Below are positions 7,308-16,300 of a stretch of 49,123 nt of DNA, piece after piece (the stretch's first letter is position 1; the number at the start of each line of letters is the position of its first letter). The stretch comes from CAZEJK01 sp964512045. Lineage in GTDB: Bacteria; Acidobacteriota; Thermoanaerobaculia; Thermoanaerobaculales; Sulfomarinibacteraceae. Under the pieces are notes generated by a model. It was not told the origin of the DNA. It saw only the letters and a list, made by a program, of their open reading frames with translations, and made no database searches. The translations under genes and the position numbers were made by a program. The stretch is from NCBI GenBank assembly GCA_964512045.1, contig CAZEJK010000009.1, positions 1 through 49,123 on the forward strand, written 5' to 3'.

Positions 7308-8687
7308 TCACCGATCGAGCTCGCCTCCCGCCAGAGCAGCGACCAGGTCGGCCACGTTGGAAATTGGCACGGTCGGCAACGGAAGATCGCTCGCGGCACT
7401 GCGAACCGGCATCGCCACCCGATCGAAGCCGAGCGCAGCCGCCTCGCGAACGCGCTCCGGCGTCCGCGAGACACCCCGCACCTCGCCGAGGAGGCCGATC
7501 TCGCCGAACACTGCGAGACGATCCGGAAGCGGCCTGTCGGACACCGACGACACCAACGCAGCCGCCACCGCCAGGTCGAGCCCCGGCTCGCGCACGCTCA
7601 GCCCGCCGACGATGTTGACGTACACATCGCGCGCAGCGAGCTGAACACCTCCGCGACGCTCGAGCACCGCGAGCAAGAGGGACAGCCGAGCACTGTCAAA
7701 ACCCAGACCGACCCGGCGCGGCGTGCCCAGGGAGGTCGCAACCGTCAACGCCTGCACCTCCACCAGCAGCGGCGCGGTTCCCTCAACCGCGACACCGACC
7801 GCCGACCCTGGCGCACCTGGCTGGCGGTCCTCCAGAAGCCAGGCTGATGGGTTGCGCACCGGCTCCATGCCGGCGTCCCCCATGGCAAACAGCGCCAGCT
7901 CGGCCACCGTGCCGAAGCGGTTCTTGGAGGCCCGCAGAACGCGCAGATCGTGGCCGCTCTCTCCCTCCAGGGAGAGCACCACGTCCACCAGATGCTCCAG
8001 CACCTTCGGTCCGGCGATGCTGCCCTCCTTGGTCACGTGGCCAACCAGCACCACCGGCACGCCGGCCCGCTTGGCGACATCCTGGAAGTGTGCCGCCACG
8101 GCCCGAACCTGGCTCACCGAACCTGCCGCGGAGTCTGCGGTCGACGTGGTCATGGTCTGCACCGAGTCCACCACCAGGAGCTCGACCTTGCGCCTGTCGA
8201 GCTCCGCCAGCGCCGCCTCACAGGCGCTGTCGGCCAGCAGCAGCACCTTCTCGGAGTCGATCCCGAGGCGCCGGGCGCGCATCGCCACCTGCGCTGCCGA
8301 CTCCTCGGCAGTGACGTACAGCACCTCGCTGCCGCTGGCAGCCACCGCAGCGACAACCTGTAGCAGCAACGTCGACTTGCCCACGCCGGGCTCACCGGCG
8401 AGCAGCAAGAGCGAGCCTGGAACCAGCCCACCGCCAAGGACACGATCGATGCCCTCGACGCCAACGTTCCGTCGAGGGATCTCCACCGCGGCAGCCTCGG
8501 CGATCGGCAGCGCCGAGGCCAGGGGCGCGGAGGACCTGGCTCCTGCTCTCTGGCGGGCCGTCGGTACCTTCGGAGCCTCGGCGAAGGCGTTCCACGCCCC
8601 GCATCCCGGGCACTGACCGAGCCACTTGGCGGCCTCGTGGCCGCACTGGGTGCAGAAGAACACCGCGGCGTCGCGCCCCTTCGCCAC
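7308..8687 (-). CDS. radA: DNA repair protein RadA
   Basis: 459 residues from GTG 8687, preceded by GGGGGAGGG. This start removes an unconserved N-terminal extension and leaves the canonical N-terminus. The N-terminal C4 zinc finger is C12/C15/C26/C29. The RecA-like core has Walker A at 98-106 (GEPGVGKST), Walker B LLVVDS (170-175) and the RadA-specific KNRFG motif (255-259). The C-terminal ~180 residues are the Lon-protease-like domain (DVYVNIVGGL, PDRLAVFGEIGL). RadA is a hexameric branch-migration helicase that processes recombination intermediates. It is the last gene of the minus-strand dnaB-mlaEFD-radA run, 16 nt after mlaD. Confidence 0.96.
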   Translation of the reverse strand: MAKGRDAAVFFCTQCGHEAAKWLGQCPGCGAWNAFAEAPKVPTARQRAGARSSAPLASALPIAEAAAVEIPRRNVGVEGIDRVLGGGLVPGSLLLLAGEPGVGKSTLLLQVVAAVAASGSEVLYVTAEESAAQVAMRARRLGIDSEKVLLLADSACEAALAELDRRKVELLVVDSVQTMTTSTADSAAGSVSQVRAVAAHFQDVAKRAGVPVVLVGHVTKEGSIAGPKVLEHLVDVVLSLEGESGHDLRVLRASKNRFGTVAELALFAMGDAGMEPVRNPSAWLLEDRQPGAPGSAVGVAVEGTAPLLVEVQALTVATSLGTPRRVGLGFDSARLSLLLAVLERRGGVQLAARDVYVNIVGGLSVREPGLDLAVAAALVSSVSDRPLPDRLAVFGEIGLLGEVRGVSRTPERVREAAALGFDRVAMPVRSAASDLPLPTVPISNVADLVAALAGGELDR

Positions 8688-8703
8688 GCACCCTCCCCCG
8701 CGC

Positions 8704-10197
8704 CTAGTTGATGGCGCTTCCGGCCAGGCCGAGAAGGTACTTGACGTCGTCGTCAGTCCATGTGACGCCGCCACCGAAGAGGACCGACGAACGGTCACTC
8801 TCCAGGGGATCGTCCCAGCCCGCGATCACGAACAGGTGCGGGGTGAGGTGGTACCGACCGGTCAGCCGGAGATGCGGATCGCGATCCAACGCACGGTCGA
8901 AGTCGTACGCCTCGAACGTCAGCCGCAGCGGTAGCGCTGTCCCGATATCCATATCGTAGTCGACACCGAAACCGCCGGCCGACTCGATCAACCCGAGGCG
9001 AACGGTGGTGGTCGGTCGGATCAGGAAACCCACCTGAGCGTTGAACCCGAGGGCGTCCTCGGTGGTGATCTTCTCGGTGACGGTCGTCTCCGTCGAGCCA
9101 TCGGGAAAGACCGTCGTGGTCCGCACCGTCTCCTCGTCGGTCTGGCCGAACGGTGTATCGACGGCGCCGACTCGGTAGAACCGGTTGTCCGTGGTCCACA
9201 GATCGAAACCGAACTGGCTGCGCCCATCGCCGTCCTCCAGCCCCGGCAGCGCGGCGGCCTGCATCGTCATATCGAGCCGGAACCGTTCGAAGCGTCCAAT
9301 GGTGTTCTGGAGGCTGGCCACGCCGCCCTCGATCGAGTCCAGCGTCTCGTTGAAGTTGTCGACGGTCGTCTCGTCGTGCACCAGCTTGCCGATCGTCCCC
9401 TCACCCGACGCCACCTTGCCGGTGATCGTGTTGAGGTTGTCGGCGGAGGTCTTCAGACGGTCGGAGAGCTCACGGATGTTGGCCAGCGATCCCTTGAGCT
9501 CGTCCCGATTCTCCGCCACCACGGCGTCCAGGTTGTCGGCCAGCCGGTTCATCTTGTCCGCGATCGCCGGCAGCTCGTCGCGCAACGTCTGCGAGAACTC
9601 CCGGAAGTTGGTGATCGTCGTGTTCACGTTGCCCTGGTTCGCCTCGATCATCGCGCGCAACGACGCGGTGAGCTGCTCCATGTTGTCCACGATCTCATCG
9701 ATCCGGTCCGCTCCGTGCTCGCCGCCGATCGAGGTCCGCAGCGCGGTGGTGACCTCCTTGACGTCCCTGCCAATCGAGTCGGCCACCTCCAGGACATCGT
9801 CGAACGACGGGCGAGAGTCGCCTTCGATCACCGCTCCGGAGCTCAGCTCCGGCTGCGAGGGGTCGCCCGGCGTCACCTCCACGTACTTGTCGCCGAGCAT
9901 CCCCATGCTGGTCACGACCACACTCGCCCCCTCGTGCAGTCGTACGTCAGGATCCAGAGACAGGACGAGCACGGCCGAGCTCCCATCGAGGCGAACCTCC
10001 TCCACCTTGCCCACGCGAACCCCGGCGATGCGCACCGCCGCCTGGCGGTCGACCCCGGCTGCCGACGGGATCCGCGCCTCCACGCGCAACCGCTCGCCGC
10101 GCTCGGTCAGCGGTATGTCCTCGATCTTGAGGATAAACACGCCGAGAATAATGAAACCTATCAGTATGAACAGACCGATCTTGGCCGCTGGAGTCAC
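8704..10197 (-). CDS. mlaD: MlaD-type MCE protein with C-terminal beta-rich extension
   Basis: 497 residues, far longer than E. coli MlaD (~180). A membrane anchor lies at about 6-24. The MCE/MlaD domain spans ~36-115 (AAVRIAGVRVGKVEEVRL, GDKYVEVTPG). A long amphipathic helical or coiled-coil segment follows (~135-300, with repeated Asn/Asp/Leu heptad-like spacing). Residues ~305-497 alternate hydrophobic and polar residues in strand-length blocks (for example RLTFEAYDF, LRLTGRYHL, HLFVIAGW, SVLFGGGVTW), like an outer-membrane beta-barrel. Role: the periplasmic substrate-binding part of a phospholipid ABC transporter with MlaE and MlaF. The GTG start overlaps the mlaF stop codon. The barrel reading is an inference. 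Confidence 0.92.
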   Translation of the reverse strand: MTPAAKIGLFILIGFIILGVFILKIEDIPLTERGERLRVEARIPSAAGVDRQAAVRIAGVRVGKVEEVRLDGSSAVLVLSLDPDVRLHEGASVVVTSMGMLGDKYVEVTPGDPSQPELSSGAVIEGDSRPSFDDVLEVADSIGRDVKEVTTALRTSIGGEHGADRIDEIVDNMEQLTASLRAMIEANQGNVNTTITNFREFSQTLRDELPAIADKMNRLADNLDAVVAENRDELKGSLANIRELSDRLKTSADNLNTITGKVASGEGTIGKLVHDETTVDNFNETLDSIEGGVASLQNTIGRFERFRLDMTMQAAALPGLEDGDGRSQFGFDLWTTDNRFYRVGAVDTPFGQTDEETVRTTTVFPDGSTETTVTEKITTEDALGFNAQVGFLIRPTTTVRLGLIESAGGFGVDYDMDIGTALPLRLTFEAYDFDRALDRDPHLRLTGRYHLTPHLFVIAGWDDPLESDRSSVLFGGGVTWTDDDVKYLLGLAGSAIN

Positions 10198-10997
10198 TGG
10201 GCAACCTCCTCTTCAGAGAGGGGCTCACCCCGTAGGAACGCCTGCACGTAGGGATCTTCGTGCTGGCGGAACACCTCGGGGGTCCCGATCGCCGTGATCT
10301 GCCCCCTGCGGAGCATGGCAACCCTGTCGGCGATCCCGAAGGCGAGCTTCATGTCGTGGGTAATGGTCACGGTCGTGACCGTGAGCTGAGAGCGCATCTG
10401 ATTGATCAGCTTGGCGATGGCCGCGGTCGATATCGGATCGAGACCGGTGGTTGGCTCGTCGAAGAGGAGGATCTCCGGCTGAAGGGCGATCGCCCTCGCG
10501 AACCCCACACGCCGACGCATCCCGCCGGAAAGCTCTGCGGGCGCCTTCCCCTCGACCCCTTCGAGGTGGACCATGGCGAGGCACTCCTCTACCCTGGTCC
10601 GAATCTCCCGCGAGCTCATGGAGGTGTGCCGCTTCAAAGGAAACGCGATGTTCTCGAACACCGTCATGGAGTCGAACAGAGCGCCCTCCTGAAAGCTCAT
10701 CCCACACCGCTTGCGGATCTGCAGAGCAGCGGATGGATCGGCCAGGTTCAGATCGACGCCATCCACCACCACGTGACCGTCGTCGGGCTGGAGCAACCCG
10801 ATCAGGTGCTTGATGAAGACAGACTTCCCGGCGCCCGAGCCGCCGACCAGGACGAACGACTCGCCGGTCCGGATCTCGAGCTCGATCCCGCGCAGCACCT
10901 CCTTGCTGCCAAACCACTTGTGGAGGTCAATCACCGCGATCTTCGTCTCCCCTGGGGATCCGTCTGACGTCGGTGCAGCTTGTTCCAGGCTCCTCAC
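10194..10997 (-). CDS. mlaF: phospholipid ABC transporter ATP-binding protein MlaF
   Basis: 267 residues from GTG with AGGAG about 9 nt upstream. It carries all ABC ATPase motifs: Walker A GGSGAGKS (52-59), Q-loop near SFQEGALF, signature LSGGM (156-160), Walker B ILLFDEP (177-183), D-loop GLDP and switch His in ITHD. The SGGMRRRVGFARA form of the signature region and FQEGALFDSM are typical of the MlaF/Ttg2A branch. It powers lipid transport between inner membrane and MCE protein with MlaE and MlaD. It lies 13 nt after mlaE and overlaps mlaD by 4 nt, so the three are made together. No mlaC, mlaB or mlaA is present in the window. Confidence 0.95.
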   Translation of the reverse strand: MRSLEQAAPTSDGSPGETKIAVIDLHKWFGSKEVLRGIELEIRTGESFVLVGGSGAGKSVFIKHLIGLLQPDDGHVVVDGVDLNLADPSAALQIRKRCGMSFQEGALFDSMTVFENIAFPLKRHTSMSSREIRTRVEECLAMVHLEGVEGKAPAELSGGMRRRVGFARAIALQPEILLFDEPTTGLDPISTAAIAKLINQMRSQLTVTTVTITHDMKLAFGIADRVAMLRRGQITAIGTPEVFRQHEDPYVQAFLRGEPLSEEEVAQ

Positions 10998-11010
10998 GCT
11001 GTCGCTCCTC

Positions 11011-11790
11011 TCAGAACAGGATCTTGGTCAGGAAGAAGTCGGAGAGCAGGATGTACAGCGACGCCGTGACCACCGCCGATGTGGTGGCTCGCCCAACACC
11101 TTCCGCTCCGCCCGTGGTGTAAAAGCCTTTCGCGCAGCCCGTCACCGACAGGAGCACGCCGAAGAACGCCGCCTTGATGAGCCCCGACGTCACATCGTTG
11201 ACCTCGAGGAACTGGAACGTCCGCTCCCAGTACAGGTACGAGTTGGCATCGAACAGGCCGACTGCAATCGCCCAGCCCCCCAGGATCCCGACGGCATCCC
11301 CGATCAGGGTCAGAAACGGAAGCATCAGCAAGCACGCCCCCACGCGCGGAACCACCAGATAGTGGATCGGCTCGGTGGCCATCGCGTACAGGGCGTCGAT
11401 CTGCTCGGTCACCCGCATGGACCCCAGCTCGGAGGCCATCGCCGAGCCGACTCTCCCTGCCACCATCAGGCCGGTGAGAACCGGCGCCAGCTCCCGGGTG
11501 AGCGACAGGGCCACCACCGAGGCGACGAAGCCCTCTGCATGGAAACGCTCGAAGCTCCGGTACGTTTGCAGTGCCAGTACCATCCCGGTGAACATCGTGG
11601 TGAGAAAGACCACAGGCACCGAGTCGTACCCGACCCGAACCATCTGGCGCAACCACTGCCGAACGTCGAATGGCCGTCGAAACGTCCAGAGCATCGTCTG
11701 CGCGAAGATGTAAAAGAACCTCCCAAGCTCCTCGAGCACGTGCAAGAACGGAGCGCCGATCGCCTCCAACCTCCGCGCCACGAACGTCAT
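11011..11790 (-). CDS. mlaE: phospholipid ABC transporter permease MlaE
   Basis: 259 residues, standard MlaE length, with GGAAGGGG upstream of the ATG. The N-terminal interfacial helix is followed by five to six membrane spans. The family motif is present (LTRELAPVLTGLMVAGRVGSAMASELGSM), as are a DALYAMA segment and the C-terminal AFFGVLLSVTGCAKGF region. It forms the inner-membrane dimer that passes lipids to or from the MlaD ring. It begins 30 nt after dnaB and is followed by mlaF. Confidence 0.96.
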   Translation of the reverse strand: MTFVARRLEAIGAPFLHVLEELGRFFYIFAQTMLWTFRRPFDVRQWLRQMVRVGYDSVPVVFLTTMFTGMVLALQTYRSFERFHAEGFVASVVALSLTRELAPVLTGLMVAGRVGSAMASELGSMRVTEQIDALYAMATEPIHYLVVPRVGACLLMLPFLTLIGDAVGILGGWAIAVGLFDANSYLYWERTFQFLEVNDVTSGLIKAAFFGVLLSVTGCAKGFYTTGGAEGVGRATTSAVVTASLYILLSDFFLTKILF

Positions 11791-11820
11791 CGCGCGCCCC
11801 TTCCCGGTTGCGGCCGTGCT

Positions 11821-13170
11821 TCAGAACGGCTCGGCATGTGTCTGGTCCACATTCTCGAAACGAGTGTACTCGTGCTGAAAGACAAGCGGGATCTCGCCGG
11901 TGGGTCCGTTACGCTGCTTCGCGACGATGAGAAACGACATGCGCTTGTCCTCCACGTTCGGATCGTAAACGGACGGCCTGAGGATGAACAGCACGATGTC
12001 CGCATCCTGCTCAATGGAGCCCGACTCACGCAGGTCCGAAAGCTGCGGCCGGTGGTCCCCGCCGCGACGATCCGGCTGGCGTGAGAGCTGCGAGAGCACC
12101 AGCACGGGGATGTTGAGCTCCTTGGCCATGCCCTTCAGACCTCGGGAGATCGAGGACACCTCCTCGTTGCGGCTGTTGAACGAGCCGCCTCCGGACATCA
12201 GCTGGAGGTAATCCACAACCACGAAGTCGAGCCCGTGCTCCTGCTGCAGGCGGCGTGCTTTCGCCGAGAGCTCGAGCACCGTCGCCCCGGGTGTATCGTC
12301 GATCCACACCGGCGCCGAGCTCACCCGCTGCGCGGCCTCCGTGAGCGGCGACCACTCGGAGGAGTGCAGGTACCCCGAGCTGAGCCGCTTCTGATCCACC
12401 CGCGCCTCCGAGGCGAGAAGCCGGCGCACGAGCTGATCCGACGACATCTCCAGAGAGAACACCGCGACCTTCTTGCTCCCTCGCAGGGCCGCATGTGCAG
12501 CGATGTTCAGTCCCAGAGAGGTCTTGCCCATCGACGGACGCGCCGCGAGAATGATGAGATCCGAGTCCTGAAACCCCGACGTCATGCTGTTGAGCTGAAC
12601 CACACCTGTGTCGAGGCCGGTGAGGCCGGAACGGTTTGCGCGCGACCTCTCGATCGCTTCGATCTGGCCGGGAACGAGCTCGCGGAGCGGTATCAGACCG
12701 CCTTCGAGAGTGTCCTCGGCGATCCGCAGCACCTCCCGCTGCGCCGCCTCGACTGCCGCCTGGGCTCCGCCCTGGTCCTGGCTGCACACCTCGAGGGTCT
12801 GCTGGGCAGCGCGGATCAGCCGCCGCTTCACCGCCTTGTCATGCACGATCGAGGCGTAGTGCTCGACGTTGGCCACATCAGGAACGGCATCCACCAGCGA
12901 GGCAAGGTAGCTGGCCCCACCCACCTGCGTCAGACGTTCCTGCTCGCGCAGCGCATCGGTCAACGTCAGCAGATCGGCCGCCCGCGAAGACTCGTGGAGC
13001 GCGACACAGGCAGCAAAGATGGACTGGTGACTGCCGAGATAGAACTCCTCACCTCGCAGCTTGTCGACCACCCGCAGCAACGCCGCCGGGTCGGAGATCA
13101 CCGCACCGAGCACGGCCCGCTCGGCCTCGGGATCGTGGGGGAGCTTCAGGGGACCACCACTGCTCTGCAT
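11821..13170 (-). CDS. dnaB: replicative DNA helicase DnaB
   Basis: 449 residues, normal DnaB size. The N-terminal DnaG-interacting helical domain (~10-110, PHDPEAERAVLGA) leads through a linker helix to the RecA-like motor: Walker A ARPSMGKT (210-217), Walker B DFVVVDYLQL, and RESGSIEQDAD and RPSVYD near the C-terminus. It unwinds DNA ahead of the replication fork and recruits DnaG, whose gene lies elsewhere in this window (27705). There is no intein. It is the first gene of the minus-strand run continuing into mlaEFD and radA. A TACGAT box lies 8 nt before the ATG and there is no Shine-Dalgarno sequence, so its mRNA may be leaderless or nearly so. Confidence 0.97.
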   Translation of the reverse strand: MQSSGGPLKLPHDPEAERAVLGAVISDPAALLRVVDKLRGEEFYLGSHQSIFAACVALHESSRAADLLTLTDALREQERLTQVGGASYLASLVDAVPDVANVEHYASIVHDKAVKRRLIRAAQQTLEVCSQDQGGAQAAVEAAQREVLRIAEDTLEGGLIPLRELVPGQIEAIERSRANRSGLTGLDTGVVQLNSMTSGFQDSDLIILAARPSMGKTSLGLNIAAHAALRGSKKVAVFSLEMSSDQLVRRLLASEARVDQKRLSSGYLHSSEWSPLTEAAQRVSSAPVWIDDTPGATVLELSAKARRLQQEHGLDFVVVDYLQLMSGGGSFNSRNEEVSSISRGLKGMAKELNIPVLVLSQLSRQPDRRGGDHRPQLSDLRESGSIEQDADIVLFILRPSVYDPNVEDKRMSFLIVAKQRNGPTGEIPLVFQHEYTRFENVDQTHAEPF

Positions 13171-13178
13171 GATCCGTC

Positions 13179-13207
13179 ATCGTACCCGGCACAGGCCGCG
13201 CCGTCGA
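13179..13207 (-). promoter_or_regulatory. promoter for the dnaB-mla-radA operon
   Basis: On the minus strand TCGACG (13202-13207) is 17 nt from TACGAT (13179-13184), which is 8 nt before the dnaB ATG. Transcription would start at or just before the start codon. It is in the divergent region shared with the protease gene. Confidence 0.4.
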
Positions 13208-13335
13208 GATCCCGCCTCACCGTGTGCAGCCTGCCACGAGATGCGATATGGTACCTAGCCAACGCTGCGGCTCTCTCCGAAAGCGACAACGAAGCCCGGA
13301 GATGCAGCGTAGCTGAGATCCACAGGAGTCGCCGC

Positions 13336-16300
13336 ATGGCCAGCAACCTTCGTTCCGTAGTTCGTTGCATCGCGCTCGTGATCGTGCTGCTTGTCGCAGC
13401 CGGGCTCGGCGCCCAGCAGCTCTCCCTCCCCGGCGGTCCGACCGGCCTCGAGTGGGAGCAAGCTCGAGACGGTTCGGAGGCCGTAACGCTGCGCGTTGGC
13501 GCAGCACGTCTCGAGCCGATCGTCATTGACGGGCAAACCTGGGCGATCGTACGGGTACCACGAGCGCGTCTCGCGATGGATCGAGGGCTGCCCGCGCTGC
13601 CGTTCTTCGCCAGCCAGCTGCTGCTCGAGCCAGACCGCTCGTTCGAGGTCGTCGACCTCCACTACACCACGGAGGTCTTCGACCTGACTGCGATGGGGTA
13701 CGCAGGGCCGGCGCCGTCGAAGGGCCACTTCGATCGCAGCATCGATCCGGAGTCGGTTCCCTGGACCTTCAATGAGGCGGTGTACAACGGGCACAAACCG
13801 TACCCGAGCACTGAATGGGAGCTGGCCAAGCCGGCCATCGCCGGCCCCCTCCGACTGCAGTCGCTGCGGGTCCCGGCTGCACAGTGGAACCCGGCGGACA
13901 ACACCTTGACCGTGCTGACCTCCGTCACCGCTACGATTCACTCGAAGACCGACCGCACAAACCCCCACCGAAACCCCACGCCGAAGCCCAACGCCCTGTT
14001 TGAGCAGGTGGCACGCACCCGCGCCCTGAACTACCAACCCACGCGCGACGCACTCGAGCCGGGTCGCCTGCTCATCCTAGCGCACGACGACCTCGTCAGT
14101 GCCGCCGAGCCTCTGGCCGACTGGCACGAGCTGGTGGGCTACCCGACGCTGCTGACGGTTCTGTCCGCGGTACCCCATGCGGGCTCGAGCCCCACCGCCG
14201 ACGAGATCGCCGCCTATATCCAGTCGCTGTACGACGCCCCCGAGGGCCTCGCGTGGATCATCCTGGTCGGCGATGCCGCCGAGATACCGTTCCTGCGTGG
14301 CGTCTACGAGAACGCCCCGTGCGACCCGTGCTACACCAAGCTCGAGGGCGACGACAACTGGCCCGACGCCGCCATCTCGCGGATCTCGGCCAGCACCCCG
14401 GGCCAGGTCACCGTGCAGGTCGACAAGATCATCGGCTACGAGCGCTACCCGGACACCGGATCAGCGGCCGCGTGGTACTCGGTCGCGTTCGGGGTAGCAG
14501 GCAACGATTCCGGCGGAAGTCCATCGATGACGGACTGGGAACGCATGGACCTGCTCAAGGACGATCTGCTCGCTCCCGCCTACCACTACACCGAGTTCGA
14601 CGAGCTGTACCACTTCCCCTCACCCGCCGATGTCGCGGCATCGGTCGAAGAGGGTCGTGGCCTCGGCCTGTACATTGGCCACGGTAGCCCCAGCTCCTGG
14701 AGCACGTCGGGCTTCTCCGTCGGGAACGTGCACAACCTCACCAACGCCGGCATGCTGCCGGTCATCTGGTCGGTGGCATGCGTCAACGGCGCCTTCCCCG
14801 ACCGGGACGAGTGCTTCGCCGAGTCGTGGCTGCGCAAGGCCGGCGGCGGCGCTGTCCTGTTCGAGGGCGCGACCACCAACGAGCGGTGGGTCCCGCCGTG
14901 CGACGCGCAGCGCGGCGTCATCGACGCGCTGCGCCTGGAAACGGCGTTCACCACCGGTGCCCAGCACCTGACGGGCAAGGCCAACTGCTTCGGCCTCAAT
15001 GGCGACTCCGACAGCTCCGAGGGCACCATGTTCATGGAGCAGTCGCACCTGTTCGGCAGCTGCCTGCTGTGGCCGCGGTCCGAGGCGCCGCGGATCCCCG
15101 AGGAGCCGCTGGATGCAGTCGTGACACCGACATCGGCCACGCTCACCGTTGCCGTCGACGGGGCGCCACTCGCGCTCGCCGGCGGCGCCATCGTGTCGTT
15201 CTACTCCGAGCACAACGGCGAGCCGGTCGTCGTCGGCTCCGCTCTGACGAACACCAGCGGCGTGGTCGACGCGACCCTCAGCGGCATGCCCACGCATTGC
15301 CACATCCACGGCTACAACCTGGTGCCGACCGCGTACGCGCTCGCACCCGGCGCCGAAGGCCAGATCCGGCTCGACGCCGACACCTACGGCTGCAGCCAGG
15401 TCATCGGTCTGACCGTCGCGGACGCGAACATCCCCGGCGCCAGCACCGGCACCATCGACACAGTCACGGTCAGCGTGTCGGGCCCCGGCGGCAGCAGCGA
15501 TGTGATCCTCACTGAGCTGACAGCCGAAGCCAACCGGTTCGCCGGGTCGCTCGACCTTGCTGCCGCATTCCCCGTCAGCGACTCCGAGACGCTGACTGCC
15601 ACCTACATTGACGCCGACGATGGCGCCGGCGGCACCGGCATCGAGCGTACGGCCACCGCCGTGCTCGACTGTGCGGGGCCTCAGATTTCGGCAGTGACCA
15701 CCACCACCGACCACGAGTCGGTGACCGTCACCTTCACCACCGACGAGCCGGCCACCACCGTCGTCCGCTGCGGTACCGTCCGACCTCCGTCCGTCCCGAC
15801 GAGCAACGACGATCTTGTCACCAGCCATCAGCTGACGATCGGCGCCCTCGACTCCTGCACTCGGCACTGGCTCGACGTGGAGTCGGTCGACGAGCACGGC
15901 AACAGCTCCACCGACACCAACGCCGGCTCGTACTACATTGCCGACACCGTCGGCTGGCAGGCGCTGCTGTCGGAGAACATGGACAGCGATCCGGGCTGGA
16001 CGATGACCGGCGACTGGTCGTTCGGGACACCGGCCGGCGCCAATGATCCGCGCGCCGGGCACACTGGAACCACGTTCTATGGCTACAACCACACGGTAAC
16101 CTACGATGGCGACTATCCGAACAACATGGACGAGGAGTATCTCACGGCCCCACCAGTCGATGTGACCGGACTGGACACGTTGCGGCTGACGTTCTGGCGC
16201 CAGCTGGGCGTCGAGCGGTCCATCTACGATCGCGCCGGCATCGAGGTCTCGGTGGATGGTGGCAGCTGGCAGGCCCTGTGGCAGAACCCGGACTCGCTGC

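Noticed and set aside
12235..13335. 367-codon upstream extension of the C25 protease ORF
   Set aside because: It lies antisense to dnaB. A signal peptide with AGGAG 7 nt upstream begins at 13336.
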